Positions 23,973-33,391 are shown, counted from the first letter of the stretch. The stretch: DNA of 64,000 nucleotides from Lachnospiraceae bacterium AM93-12TA (GCA_027698105.1 JAQERH010000009.1:30675-94674); one strand, 5' to 3'. The notes: generated from the sequence alone by a model not told the origin. A program made the numbers and translations.

Positions 23973-26523
23973 TTATTTCTCCTGTCTGTGCGGCTTTCTG
24001 CGCTCCCTTAACCACAGAAACTACAGGCTTTTTCTCCCTAATCTCTACATTTTTCTGGTCATCCATGGCCTGTTTCAGCTTCTCCTGTGCCTCCTCATCC
24101 TCTCTTAGATCGGCCAGGGTCCCATAAAGGCTCTTTTCTGCCTTAAAGGCAATCACATTTCCCCTGGAAGCTTTTTCTTCCTGGGAAGCCTTTTTCCGTC
24201 CTCCCCGCGTTCCGGAAACCCTGCCAGTCCCGGAAGCCTTGCTTTTTGCTGTCTTTCCAGCTGTTTTAGACGCCTTCTTCACCCGTTTCACCGGGGTGCA
24301 GGAGAATACACTGATGCCTAAGGGGGCAATGTGGACAGTAATGGACTCCTCTCTTCCGTCACACTCCTCCTCTTTTGAACTCTTTACCCGCGGATTGACA
24401 ATGCCGCAGCCGCCGAAATTCTTGGACTCACTGTTGAAAATCTCCTTATATTTTCCAGGGAATGGAACTCCCACCTTATACTTCTCATGCTCCACCGGAG
24501 CGAAATTGCAGACAAAGAGCAGCGTCTCCTCCGGCTTATCCGTCTTTCTCAAAAATACTGCAATGTTATTGGCAGAATCCATACAGTTGATCCATTCAAA
24601 GCCATCCGGCATATAGTCCTCTGCATAGAGCGCCGGATGCTCCCTGTAAAGGAAGTTTAATGCCTTCACATAGGACTGCATATTTTTGTGGATCGGGTAC
24701 TCTAAAAGTTCCCACTCCAGACTCTTATTCTCATTCCACTCGTCCATCTGGCCGAACTCCTGTCCCATGAACAGCAGCTTCTTTCCCGGATGTCCTGTCA
24801 TAAATCCGTAGGCAGCTCTCAGATTGGCAAACTTGGCCTCGAAGGTCTCGCCCGGCATCTTATTGACCATGGAACCTTTTCCGTGAACCACCTCATCGTG
24901 GGAGAATACCAGAATAAAGTCCTCGCTGTAGGCATAAATCATACTGAAGGTCAGCTCGCCGTAGTGGTGGCAGCGAAAATAGGGATCGCACTTCATATAG
25001 CCCAGGAAGTCGTTCATCCAGCCCATGTTCCACTTATAGTCAAAGCCCAGGCCGTCCTCCTTGACATTTCCCGTCACCTTGGGCCAGGCCGTAGACTCCT
25101 CGGCAATCAGAACCGCTCCGTCCTTTCTGCCCTTAAAGACTGAATTCAGATGCTTTAAAAACTCCACTGCCTCCAGATTTTCATGGCCTCCGTAGATATT
25201 GGCTACCCACTCTCCCGGATTCTTTCCATAGTCCAGATACAGCATGGACGCCACTGCATCAAAACGGATGCCGTCAGCGTGGTACTTATCCGCCCAGAAC
25301 ATGGCGTTGGCAATCAGGAAGTTAGATACCTGGGGACGGCCGTAATTGTAAATAAGGGTTCCCCAGTGCGGATGGGCGCCCTGCCTCGGATCCTGGTGCT
25401 CATAGACACAGGTTCCGTCAAACTGCGCCATGCCCCAGGAATCTCTTGGAAAGTGGGCCGGAACCCAGTCTAAAATCACGCCGATGCCCTGGCTGTGCAT
25501 ATAATCCATAAAATACATGAAATCATCCGGAGTGCCGTAACGGCTGGTGGGCGCATAATACCCTGTCACCTGATAGCCCCAGGACGCGTCTAACGGATGC
25601 TCCATCACCGGCATCAGCTCTACATGGGTATAACCCATTTCCTTCACATAGGCAGCCAGTTCCGGGGCCAGCTCCCTGTAATTATAAAATTCGGAACCTG
25701 GGATCTCATTTCCCTCTTCATCCAGAGAAAATTCCTTCCGCTTCCAGGATCCTAAATGCACTTCATAAATAGACATGGGGTTTTTCTTGCTGTCAGAGGC
25801 CGCCCGCTCCTTCATCCATTTCGCATCTGTCCACTCATATCCGTTCAGATCCCATACAACAGAAGCTGTATTAGGACGAAGCTCCGCATAGTTGGCATAA
25901 GGATCTGCCTTTAAGGCCGGATCTCCGTTTCTGAATTTGATTTCGTATTTATAGACTGTGCCCTTTGAAAGTCCAGGGATAAACAGTTCAAATACGCCGG
26001 AATCTCCCAGCCGTCTCATCTGATGACGGCGGCCGTCCCAAAGATTAAAATCGCCGACTACGCTGACCCGCATGGCACACGGAGCCCATACAGCAAAGTA
26101 TACGCCCTCCACGCCCTTGACTGTCATGGGGTGGGCTCCCATCTTATTGTAGACTGAATAATGGATTCCAGCGCTGAATTTCTTTAACTCGCTGTCCGTA
26201 AACTGGGGCGCAAACGAATACGGATCGTGAATCTCCCCCAGCGTCCCATTATCATAGAACACCTGCAGTGTATACTCTGTCAGAGTCTTTCTCGGAATCA
26301 GAACCGCAAAAAAGCCCGCCTCATCGGCCATTTCCATAGGATACGTCTTTCCCGTTCCGGAAAGCTTTACTGTAATATTCCTGGCTGTGGGAATAAACGC
26401 CTGTACCAGCATCCCCTGTTCTGTGAGATGCGCTCCCAGGATCCTGTGCGGATCCGGACACTCAGAATAAACCAGCTCCTCAATCCCCGCCCAGTCCATC
26501 AGATCATATAATAGTTTGTCCAT
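23860..26523 (-). CDS. glgB: 1,4-alpha-glucan branching enzyme
   Basis: GH13 glycogen branching enzyme, introducing alpha-1,6 branches. It has an N-terminal module, a CBM48 domain (FAVWAPCAMRVSVVGDFNLWDG) and the catalytic barrel with DGIRFDAVASMLY (nucleophile Asp), VLIAEESTAWP (acid/base Glu) and VFSHDEVVHG (His-Asp). The catalytic part ends near residue 755. The remaining about 130 residues are a Lys/Ala/Gly-rich tail unlike the core enzyme, and the last 37 codons overlap mscS. In the +1 frame a TAA lies directly before the mscS ATG, so a late frameshift may have removed the original stop. Confidence 0.92.
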   Translation of the reverse strand: MDKLLYDLMDWAGIEELVYSECPDPHRILGAHLTEQGMLVQAFIPTARNITVKLSGTGKTYPMEMADEAGFFAVLIPRKTLTEYTLQVFYDNGTLGEIHDPYSFAPQFTDSELKKFSAGIHYSVYNKMGAHPMTVKGVEGVYFAVWAPCAMRVSVVGDFNLWDGRRHQMRRLGDSGVFELFIPGLSKGTVYKYEIKFRNGDPALKADPYANYAELRPNTASVVWDLNGYEWTDAKWMKERAASDSKKNPMSIYEVHLGSWKRKEFSLDEEGNEIPGSEFYNYRELAPELAAYVKEMGYTHVELMPVMEHPLDASWGYQVTGYYAPTSRYGTPDDFMYFMDYMHSQGIGVILDWVPAHFPRDSWGMAQFDGTCVYEHQDPRQGAHPHWGTLIYNYGRPQVSNFLIANAMFWADKYHADGIRFDAVASMLYLDYGKNPGEWVANIYGGHENLEAVEFLKHLNSVFKGRKDGAVLIAEESTAWPKVTGNVKEDGLGFDYKWNMGWMNDFLGYMKCDPYFRCHHYGELTFSMIYAYSEDFILVFSHDEVVHGKGSMVNKMPGETFEAKFANLRAAYGFMTGHPGKKLLFMGQEFGQMDEWNENKSLEWELLEYPIHKNMQSYVKALNFLYREHPALYAEDYMPDGFEWINCMDSANNIAVFLRKTDKPEETLLFVCNFAPVEHEKYKVGVPFPGKYKEIFNSESKNFGGCGIVNPRVKSSKEEECDGREESITVHIAPLGISVFSCTPVKRVKKASKTAGKTAKSKASGTGRVSGTRGGRKKASQEEKASRGNVIAFKAEKSLYGTLADLREDEEAQEKLKQAMDDQKNVEIREKKPVVSVVKGAQKAAQTGEINDFFINTNSGNRCDCCIRRGLKRASGAWKARCADGHD

Positions 26524-26656
26524 AAATACGCCCCCTTGCGTTTCCTTCTGTGGTAGTTCCTATTCTATCATTTCAGCCTGAATAATACAATCAAGACCGT
26601 CTAAAAATATTTTTCAGGCAGACTACTTGCTAAATCGTCAAAACTCGGATAAACTA

Positions 26657-26685
26657 TTGAACTGTAATCTATTAATCTGTATCAA
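26657..26685 (+). promoter_or_regulatory. Probable promoter of lepB
   Basis: TTGAAC, 17 bp, TATCAA, ending 21 bp before the lepB start. The -10 match is moderate. Confidence 0.45.
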
Positions 26686-26706
26686 TTAAATGAGGAACGC
26701 AGCAGA

Positions 26707-27330
26707 ATGGAAAATAAAGAAAAACACCTGGGAAGCGTCCGCCGCGATGAGCCTGCCAAAAGCAGAAAGCGGGATGAAGAAAAGGAGCCTTTCAGCTGGA
26801 AGAAAGAGATTTTAAGCTGGATTCAGGTCCTGGTTGTGGCCGCTGTCATCGCATATGTGCTGACTACCTATATTATAGCAAACAGCACTATCCCTACCGG
26901 CTCCATGGAAAATACGATTATGTCCCACAGCCGGGTACTGGGCTCCAGACTCACCTATAAGTTCAGCGAGCCTGAACGGGGCGATATCGCTATTTTTCTC
27001 AACCCTGACGACAAGGAAGAAGGCATTACCACCTACTATGTCAAGCGTATCATCGGTCTTCCCGGAGAAACGGTAGATATTGTTGACGGAAAGATTTATA
27101 TTAATGGATCCGACACACCTTTAGACGAACCATATCTCCATGAGGAGATGGATATGTTCGGAAAGGATCATCTCCATTATAACGTGCCGGAAGGGCATTA
27201 CTTCATGCTGGGGGACAACAGAAACAATTCCAACGACGCCCGATTCTGGAAAAACAAATACGTCCCTGAGGAAGATCTGGTGGCAAAGGTTTACCTGGAG
27301 TACTTCCCGCACCCACATTTCCTGCACTGA
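26707..27330 (+). CDS. lepB: Signal peptidase I
   Basis: A 207-residue type I signal peptidase (S26) that cleaves Sec signal peptides at the outer face of the membrane. One N-terminal membrane anchor (about 38-59) follows a charged cytoplasmic head of about 35 residues. The catalytic serine is S66 (PTGSMENTI) and the general base K113 (YVKRIIGLPGE). The box LGDNRNNSNDARFW completes the family motifs. It is divergent from glgB and 81 bp upstream of lysC. Confidence 0.95.
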   Translation: MENKEKHLGSVRRDEPAKSRKRDEEKEPFSWKKEILSWIQVLVVAAVIAYVLTTYIIANSTIPTGSMENTIMSHSRVLGSRLTYKFSEPERGDIAIFLNPDDKEEGITTYYVKRIIGLPGETVDIVDGKIYINGSDTPLDEPYLHEEMDMFGKDHLHYNVPEGHYFMLGDNRNNSNDARFWKNKYVPEEDLVAKVYLEYFPHPHFLH

Positions 27331-27411
27331 CAGACAAGAAGCATACAGAGCTTAACATAATGACATACGCCGTTCCGGGGCTGCCCGGACGGCAGGAGGA
27401 GAGAAAATAAC

Positions 27412-28731
27412 ATGAACAAGGTAGTAAAATTCGGCGGAAGCTCTCTCGCCAGCGCAAAGCAGTTTAAAAAGGTAAAAGATATTATCATGGCGGATAAATC
27501 ACGGCGCTACGTGATCCCCTCCGCTCCAGGAAAAAGAACAAATAAAGACGATAAAGTAACAGATCTTCTCTATGCCTGCTATGACGCAGCATCAGAAGGA
27601 CGCAGCTACAAGAAAATTTTCGATACCATCGTATCCCGGTATGAACAGATTATCGAGGGACTGAACCTGAATATCAACCTGGACTATGAATTTAAGACAA
27701 TTGAAGAGAACTTTCTTGCTAAAAAGGGGCAGGACTACGCAGCCTCCAGAGGAGAATATTTAAACGGTATTATCATGGCAGCCTATCTGGGATATGAGTT
27801 TATCGATGCAGCTGATGTTATCTGCTTCGACGCAGACGGTTCCTTCCTGCCGGAAAAGACAAACCAGGAGCTGTCAAACCGCCTTGCCAAGGCTCCAAAG
27901 GCCGTAATTCCAGGCTTCTACGGTTCTATGCCTGACGGTTCCGTAAAAACCTTTTCCAGAGGCGGTTCCGATATTACCGGTTCTCTGGTTGCCAGAGCTG
28001 TCCACGCAGATCTGTATGAGAACTGGACTGACGTATCCGGCTTCCTGGTAGCAGACCCCAGAATCGTGGACGATCCTGAGCCAATCGAAACCATTACATA
28101 CAGAGAGCTGAGGGAGCTGTCCTATATGGGAGCCAGCGTGCTTCACGAGGAGGCTATTTTCCCTGTAAGAAAAGAGGGCATTCCGATTAACATCAAGAAT
28201 ACTAACCGTCCCTCTGATCCGGGAACCATGATTGTGGAAAGCACCTTAAAACGTCCGCGCTACACCATTACAGGCATTGCAGGAAAAAAAGGCTTCTGTA
28301 CGATTAATATTGAAAAAGCCATGATGAATACAGAGATCGGATTTGGCCGCAAGGTTCTGGACGTATTTGAAAAATACGGCATTTCCTTTGAGCATATGCC
28401 CTCTGGCATTGATACCATGAGCATTTTCGTGCAGCAGAGTCATTTTGAGGAGCACGAGCAGTCCGTTATCGCAGGAATTCACCGGGCTGTTGAACCGGAT
28501 CACATTGAACTGGATTCTGACCTGGCTCTGATTGCCGTAGTAGGGAGGGGCATGAAATCTGCCCGCGGTACAGCTGGAAGGATTTTCTCAGCTTTAGCCC
28601 ACGCCAGAGTCAACGTCAAAATGATTGATCAGGGCTCCAGTGAGTTAAACATTATCATCGGTGTGAGAAATGAAGATTTTGAGACAGCCGTAAAAGCTGT
28701 CTACGATATCTTTGTCACAGCAGAAATTTAA
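27412..28731 (+). CDS. lysC: Aspartate kinase
   Basis: A 439-residue aspartate kinase, first step of the lysine/threonine/methionine pathway. KFGGSSLAS (6-14) is the N-terminal kinase motif. GGSDITGSLVARAV and the ASVLHEEAIFPVRK region are catalytic-domain blocks. Two ACT domains fill about 300-439 and would give allosteric control. The start follows AGGAGGAGAG. A GC-rich hairpin lies immediately upstream of that ribosome site (about 27369-27394). No lysine riboswitch is seen. Confidence 0.95.
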   Translation: MNKVVKFGGSSLASAKQFKKVKDIIMADKSRRYVIPSAPGKRTNKDDKVTDLLYACYDAASEGRSYKKIFDTIVSRYEQIIEGLNLNINLDYEFKTIEENFLAKKGQDYAASRGEYLNGIIMAAYLGYEFIDAADVICFDADGSFLPEKTNQELSNRLAKAPKAVIPGFYGSMPDGSVKTFSRGGSDITGSLVARAVHADLYENWTDVSGFLVADPRIVDDPEPIETITYRELRELSYMGASVLHEEAIFPVRKEGIPINIKNTNRPSDPGTMIVESTLKRPRYTITGIAGKKGFCTINIEKAMMNTEIGFGRKVLDVFEKYGISFEHMPSGIDTMSIFVQQSHFEEHEQSVIAGIHRAVEPDHIELDSDLALIAVVGRGMKSARGTAGRIFSALAHARVNVKMIDQGSSELNIIIGVRNEDFETAVKAVYDIFVTAEI

Positions 28732-28771
28732 TTTTCAGGGGGCGCCTGTTTCAGGCAGAAAATTTTGAGTC

Positions 28772-28823
28772 AAAAAAAGAAGCTTTTTAGAACTGCAGTC
28801 ACACTAAAAAGCTTCTTTTTTAT
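28772..28823 (+). terminator. Intrinsic terminator after lysC
   Basis: An A-rich/T-rich stem AAAAAAGAAGCTTTTTAG pairs with CTAAAAAGCTTCTTTTTT around a 13-nt loop. It ends in a T-run on both strands and lies 40 bp past the lysC stop. Confidence 0.88.
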
Positions 28824-28855
28824 TCTTTTATTATATTCTTAGGAGGTCGCAACCA

Positions 28856-29416
28856 TTGATTTTAAACTTAGCTGCTTTTATCCTGATTCCCGGATACACC
28901 CTCCTGTTTGTCAGGAATTTCAACCTGTTTTCCCTGAATTTTTCCGTCATTGGAAATATGCTGGGACGGAAACTGGGCTTCTGCCTGTGGGGTCTTATGA
29001 CAGGCTGGTATTTTTATGCCGTCCTGTCTCCCATTTCTTCCCGGCTGAAGCTCCCTGCCTTTGTCCGGCATCTGGTGCATACGGCGCTTCTTCTGCTGTT
29101 CTGCGCTGTCACCACCCCTTACCTGCCGGAAGAACTGCCCTTTAAGGCTTTTCTCCACATCGTTTTCGCCATGGCTGCCGCTCTGTGCTTATGCCTCTAT
29201 CTGTTTTTCGCTGCCTGGTATCTTCGGGCTGAAGACAGAACAGCTGGTCTGATCTCTCTGTGGTGTCTGGCAGGTATTATTGCCGTTTCCGCTGCTCTCC
29301 TGATTCTGGTGGGAATCGTCAGCAGCGCCCTGGAAATCTTCTTTACCTTTTCCACTGTATTTTTAAGCCGCTATCTCTATGGAAGAACGAAACGCCTTAT
29401 TTCTCAATCTCCATAA
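28856..29416 (+). CDS. Hypothetical polytopic membrane protein (TTG start)
   Basis: A 186-residue protein with six hydrophobic helices and few charged loops. I do not recognise the family. The TTG start is supported by AGGAGGT eight bases upstream; no ATG lies nearby in frame. Its 3' end overlaps the convergent rpiB gene by 20 bp, so the two transcripts would be antisense there. Confidence 0.65.
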   Translation: MILNLAAFILIPGYTLLFVRNFNLFSLNFSVIGNMLGRKLGFCLWGLMTGWYFYAVLSPISSRLKLPAFVRHLVHTALLLLFCAVTTPYLPEELPFKAFLHIVFAMAAALCLCLYLFFAAWYLRAEDRTAGLISLWCLAGIIAVSAALLILVGIVSSALEIFFTFSTVFLSRYLYGRTKRLISQSP

Positions 29417-29834
29417 TCATATCTACACGTCTCTGATGGCGGCCGCCCTCAAACTCGGCGTTCAGCCATTCCTCTGTAATCATCTTGGCCAGCTCGCTTC
29501 CCACTACGCGGGCTCCAAAGGCCAGGACGTTTGTATTGTTGTGCATTCTGGACAGCTTCGCTGTGTAGGGATCGCTGCAGACACAGGCGCGGATTCCCTT
29601 TACCTTGTTGGCAGCCAGGGAGATTCCCACTCCCGTTCCGCAGATTGTAATTCCCAGATCCGCCTCACCAGATGCTACGGCTCTTCCTACCTTCTCACCG
29701 TAAATCGGGTAGTCACAGCTTTCTGTGGAATCGGTTCCCATATTAATAACTTCATAGCCCTTGGATTCTACAAACTCCTTGATAATGTTTTTAAGCTCCA
29801 CTGCAGAGTGGTCGTTTCCAATCGCGATTTTCAT
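29397..29834 (-). CDS. rpiB: Ribose-5-phosphate isomerase B
   Basis: A 145-residue RpiB/LacA-family isomerase, interconverting ribose-5-phosphate and ribulose-5-phosphate in the pentose phosphate pathway. GNDHSAVELK is the N-terminal phosphate-site block. C65 in ITICGTGVGISLAANK is the active-site cysteine. RMHNNTNVLAFGARV is the family signature. It is downstream of yhaM across an 80-bp very A/T-rich spacer with no hairpin. AGGAGAG precedes the ATG. Confidence 0.95.
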   Translation of the reverse strand: MKIAIGNDHSAVELKNIIKEFVESKGYEVINMGTDSTESCDYPIYGEKVGRAVASGEADLGITICGTGVGISLAANKVKGIRACVCSDPYTAKLSRMHNNTNVLAFGARVVGSELAKMITEEWLNAEFEGGRHQRRVDMIMEIEK

Positions 29835-29934
29835 AACTCATCTCTCCTGTTTTAATTATTGTTTTATTTTATTTAATTTTTTATTTTATTTATTCTATTT
29901 GTTTTATTGTATTTTTTGTCTCAGTTTCTTTTTC

Positions 29935-30882
29935 TTAAAATTCTGTCGTCTTTCTTACATTGGACTCTAACAGGCGGTTGTATCCAAGCCATCCGCTGTT
30001 GTCTCCGGCCCCTGCCATAATCTCATTCATAGTCTCCAGCTTGGCATCTGCATTATCTGCCAGACTTAAGGCCACAGCCTCAAACAGAGCAGGCTTTTTC
30101 GGAGAACCATACTCCAGCTCGCCGTGGTGGGCCAGAATACAGTGCTTCAGCTCTGCGGCCAGCTTATCCGGAAAGCCGGGGATTTCACGAATCCGTTCTG
30201 ACACCATCTCTGTACCAATAATAATGTGGCCCAGAAGCTGACCGTCATCTGTATAGTCATTTTCCGGAAATGCAGAAAGCTCTCTTGTCTTACCGATATC
30301 GTGGAACAGAGCTGCTGTAAGAAGCAGATCCCGGTTCAGCCGCGGATATACGGCTGCAAAATAATCGCACAGCTTCATCACGCTCAGGGTGTGCTCCAGA
30401 AGTCCTCCTACAAAGCCATGGTGGACACTTTTAGCCGCCGAGTGGAAGCAGAAGCGGCGGACAAAATCCTGATCCTCCACATAGTAACTGGAAGCCAGCT
30501 TTTTCAGATATGGATTCTTCATGGATTCAATTAACGCCTTCAGATCCTTGTACATGACCTTTACGTCCTTGGAGCTGACCGGAAGATAATCGCTCTCCAC
30601 ATACTCTCCCTCGTCAGCCTTCCGGATCCGGCGGACATTCACCTGATTGGCCCCCTGAAACACCGTGATATCGCCGTCAATATACACATAATCCAGAGTT
30701 TCAAAATTTCCGATTCCCGGAGATCCCAGATCCCAGATCTTCGCGTCCACAGTTCCTGTCTTATCCTGCAGCGTCAAAGCTCCATACTCCTTCCCATTCT
30801 TGGTCAGGGCAATCTGCTTCTTTTTACAGAGATACACATCGGAAATGTGCATGCCATCGTGGAACTGTCCAATATATTTCAT
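29935..30882 (-). CDS. yhaM: 3'-5' exoribonuclease YhaM-like (OB fold + HD)
   Basis: A 315-residue protein with an N-terminal OB-fold nucleic-acid-binding domain (GKEYGALTLQDKTGTVDAKIWD and following, about 25-90) and a C-terminal HD domain (GGLLEHTLSVMKLC, LFHDIGKTRE, ILAHHGELEYGSP). This is the architecture of YhaM/Cbf1, a metal-dependent 3'-5' exonuclease of RNA and single-stranded DNA. Length is the family norm. It is followed by rpiB and preceded by the HtrA-like gene on the same strand. Confidence 0.9.
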   Translation of the reverse strand: MKYIGQFHDGMHISDVYLCKKKQIALTKNGKEYGALTLQDKTGTVDAKIWDLGSPGIGNFETLDYVYIDGDITVFQGANQVNVRRIRKADEGEYVESDYLPVSSKDVKVMYKDLKALIESMKNPYLKKLASSYYVEDQDFVRRFCFHSAAKSVHHGFVGGLLEHTLSVMKLCDYFAAVYPRLNRDLLLTAALFHDIGKTRELSAFPENDYTDDGQLLGHIIIGTEMVSERIREIPGFPDKLAAELKHCILAHHGELEYGSPKKPALFEAVALSLADNADAKLETMNEIMAGAGDNSGWLGYNRLLESNVRKTTEF

Positions 30883-30921
30883 ATGTTATCCTCTCACTTC
30901 TAAAATCACTTTTTAATTGTT

Positions 30922-32247
30922 TTAAATCTGCCTTCCTCCGGCCGTTACCTGATATTCCAGAGAAGTGTAGCCGTCCCGCCCCTTGCGCATTACTGTAATC
31001 ACTGCAGTATCTCCAGGCTTAACGCTGAAAATCTGTGTGCTCAGCTCTTTCAGAGTGGCCACATCCCGGCCGTCAAAGCGCACAATAATATCGCCGTTCT
31101 GAAGTCCCGATTCATAAGCTGGTCCTCCTGAAACAGCGTCTGCAATGTAAACGCCTCTGGGGATCCCTTCTGCCTGCATGGCTTCACTGACCTCCTGCCC
31201 CTTAATTCCAAAATAGGCCGGCTCCACCCCGTTGGTCATTTTTTCTAAAATTCCCTTGTAGTCGGAAATACTCATCACAGATTCCGAAGCAATGGAGCTT
31301 TCTTTTTTCAGGCTGTTGTCTGTCCAGCCGATAATCTCTCCATTCAGATTCATAATAAATGTGCCTGCCTCTTCACTGCTGGAAAGATCTGTAAACAGGA
31401 TCCTGGTCACTCCGTCTGTCACAGGCACATTCCTTGCCACATACGTAACAGCGCCAAACTCAAACGAGTGGACAATTCCAGCCGGAGCCCCCGCGCCAAT
31501 AATAAAATCTCCTGTTTTCACCGAATAGGAATTTCCAAGAGGAATAACATGAATCTCCCCCCGGAGCTCCGGATCCACTGCCTCTGCATCCGCCTGGATC
31601 ACAGCCATGCCTGTCACACCATCGTTCTGAAGCACTGAGGCAGGAACTTCTGTTCCGTCAAAAAATTCCACACAAATAGAATCCGCCTGGGACACAGCTG
31701 AGGCTCTGGTCAGGATAATATATGCGCTGCTTGTCCTGGCAATGACAGCTCCTGCACAGTAGCCGCTGGTCTCAATCGGATTTCCAAACAGATCCGTCTG
31801 CTGCTTTCCCGAATGTACTGTGACAATTCCGTGATCCACCTGCTGCTCAACTGCACGGACACTGTCATACATGGACTTTAAATCCTCTGATGTAAACTCA
31901 TAGGTCTCCATGTAAGCCTTCACCGCCTCATCCACCGGAACTGTCTCCTCCGCTCCGCCGGACGCCTGCATCGAACCGCTCTCCTCCGGCTGTACATCCG
32001 GATCATCTCTGTTAAATTCTATGGCAGCGCTTTCTTTCTGGGGATCTCCTCCCCATCTGCCCTCTGACCACGTTCTGACTGCTGTAAAGCTCAGAGCCGA
32101 CACAGCCCCGAACGCAGCTGCAGCCAAAAGAAACACAGCTGCCCTTGCCGCAATCTGCCCCTTCGTCAGTGGGGGCTTCACGATCTTTTCCCGCATAAAC
32201 TCACGGCTGCGGGATTCCTTTTTATCAGGTCCTTCGGTATCTGACAT
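30922..32247 (-). CDS. HtrA/DegP-like PDZ protein lacking the catalytic triad
   Basis: A 441-residue membrane-anchored protein: cytoplasmic head, one membrane helix (about 32-55), acidic linker, trypsin-like domain (about 125-330) and C-terminal PDZ domain (about 335-440). The chain aligns to HtrA, but His is S183 (ILTRASAV for the usual TNNHVI), Asp is G213 (VTGMAVI for TDLAVI) and Ser is A294 (EEAGTFIMNLNG for GNSGGPLVNLDG). It is therefore predicted to be a pseudoprotease that binds peptides or partners at the outer membrane face. ATG at 32247 follows GAAGGGAAAAG. Confidence 0.82.
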   Translation of the reverse strand: MSDTEGPDKKESRSREFMREKIVKPPLTKGQIAARAAVFLLAAAAFGAVSALSFTAVRTWSEGRWGGDPQKESAAIEFNRDDPDVQPEESGSMQASGGAEETVPVDEAVKAYMETYEFTSEDLKSMYDSVRAVEQQVDHGIVTVHSGKQQTDLFGNPIETSGYCAGAVIARTSSAYIILTRASAVSQADSICVEFFDGTEVPASVLQNDGVTGMAVIQADAEAVDPELRGEIHVIPLGNSYSVKTGDFIIGAGAPAGIVHSFEFGAVTYVARNVPVTDGVTRILFTDLSSSEEAGTFIMNLNGEIIGWTDNSLKKESSIASESVMSISDYKGILEKMTNGVEPAYFGIKGQEVSEAMQAEGIPRGVYIADAVSGGPAYESGLQNGDIIVRFDGRDVATLKELSTQIFSVKPGDTAVITVMRKGRDGYTSLEYQVTAGGRQI

Positions 32248-32293
32248 CTTTCTTTTCCCTTCATGCTGCATAATTTCAGGAATACATATATGT

Positions 32294-32322
32294 ATTATAC
32301 GTGGCTTCCAGGGTGATTGCAA
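32294..32322 (-). promoter_or_regulatory. Sigma-A promoter with palindrome at +1
   Basis: TTGCAA, 17 bp, TATAAT on the minus strand, about 47 bp upstream of the HtrA-like ATG. The expected start site falls in a perfect 14-bp palindrome ATACATATATGTAT (32282-32295), a possible repressor site. Confidence 0.78.
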
Positions 32323-32407
32323 GAATATTGTGGAAAATCAATGGACAGCGGAACATGATCGGAAGCAAACATGTTCCCTGCCCATAGTAAGCGTGTTTCC
32401 TCCTGCT

Positions 32408-32812
32408 TTAAGCTTCCCTGTCCCGTTTTTCCAAAATAGTCTGCGGAATCTCAGCAAATCTCCTTAAAAGATAAGCCTTCCCTTTTTCTCCTTTCCATTT
32501 ATGCCAGAACCAGAGTGCGCTGCAGCAAAAGAGCACTGCGGCGATTAGCAGCGGATGATTGAAGTCTGCTCTGTCCAGAATCACATAGCTTATCAAAGCG
32601 GAAGCCGTGATGGACATTCCAGCTATAGCGAGGGCAATCCTGATTACTGTTTCCTGAGACAATTCCAGAAAATAATTGTCCCATTCTTCAGAATTAAATT
32701 TCAACTGTCTCCCCTTTACATAAAACACAAGAAGGAACAGCCCCAAAGCAATCCCCTTAGCTGAGAGAACATTCATTCCTATGGAGCACACTAAAACAAT
32801 TAAATCCTTCAT
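32408..32812 (-). CDS. Hypothetical membrane protein
   Basis: A 134-residue protein with three or four hydrophobic helices (about 5-30, 58-80, 88-105) and a basic C-terminal tail (YLLRRFAEIPQTILEKRDREA). Family not recognised. AGGAGG precedes the ATG. It is the last of four small membrane or secreted protein genes read from the promoter at 34078. Confidence 0.65.
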   Translation of the reverse strand: MKDLIVLVCSIGMNVLSAKGIALGLFLLVFYVKGRQLKFNSEEWDNYFLELSQETVIRIALAIAGMSITASALISYVILDRADFNHPLLIAAVLFCCSALWFWHKWKGEKGKAYLLRRFAEIPQTILEKRDREA

Positions 32813-32914
32813 AAATGACTGCCTCCTATATTTCTAAACTATTTACCAAAAAAATTAGATAGTTTCCCGGTTTCCTTCTGCCTTTTGCAGAATTTCCCAG
32901 ACTGCCAAACTCAG

Positions 32915-33391
32915 TCACCATTTCAGTGCTCTCACGATCCAGTGATAAGCAGCCGCTGTCCCGGCTGGAATTACCGCCAGGTAGCTGACGATGTTAAACA
33001 GCGTAAAATTGTAGGTATTCGATACCTCCCCGAATTCCAGCAGATAACGGCAGCCCATTCCTATGACAGTGAGCAAAAATGTTGTTATGTAAACCTCTTT
33101 CCCTCTGTCAGGCCCGAATATTCCAGCTGACGCCAGCGCAATCACACCGTAGCTTGACACCAGCACATATAACCCGCCAAAGTCCAGAGGAAACGGTTCG
33201 CTCCGAATGGGGAACACAAAACATCCGGCAAAGATGATATAACCCAGAAGCAGCACTCTGGGCAGCCTGGAATGAATCGCAAACAGTTTCTGAAGCCGTC
33301 CGCTTTTCACTCCCAGGCAGACAACTCCCACGAAAATCAGAAATGCAATGATGTAAATAGCTGCAAACACACGGTTCTCCCCCTTTCGCAT
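32915..33391 (-). CDS. Hypothetical membrane protein
   Basis: A 158-residue protein with five predicted membrane helices (VFAAIYIIAFLIFVGVVCLG; LLLGYIIFAGCFVF; LYVLVSSYGVIALASAGIF; VYITTFLLTVIGMGCRYLL; IVSYLAVIPAGTAAAYHWIV). No family recognised. It lies third in the small-membrane-protein cluster with a 100-bp gap before the next gene. Confidence 0.65.
   Translation of the reverse strand: MRKGENRVFAAIYIIAFLIFVGVVCLGVKSGRLQKLFAIHSRLPRVLLLGYIIFAGCFVFPIRSEPFPLDFGGLYVLVSSYGVIALASAGIFGPDRGKEVYITTFLLTVIGMGCRYLLEFGEVSNTYNFTLFNIVSYLAVIPAGTAAAYHWIVRALKW

Noticed and set aside
27369-27394. GC-rich hairpin before lysC as a lysine riboswitch
   Set aside because: It is far too short and lacks every conserved L-box segment; at most it affects translation.
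29850-29935. Very A/T-rich stretch as a possible promoter cluster or origin
   Set aside because: It is simply the low-complexity spacer between yhaM and rpiB, with no hairpin, DnaA-box cluster or consensus promoter.
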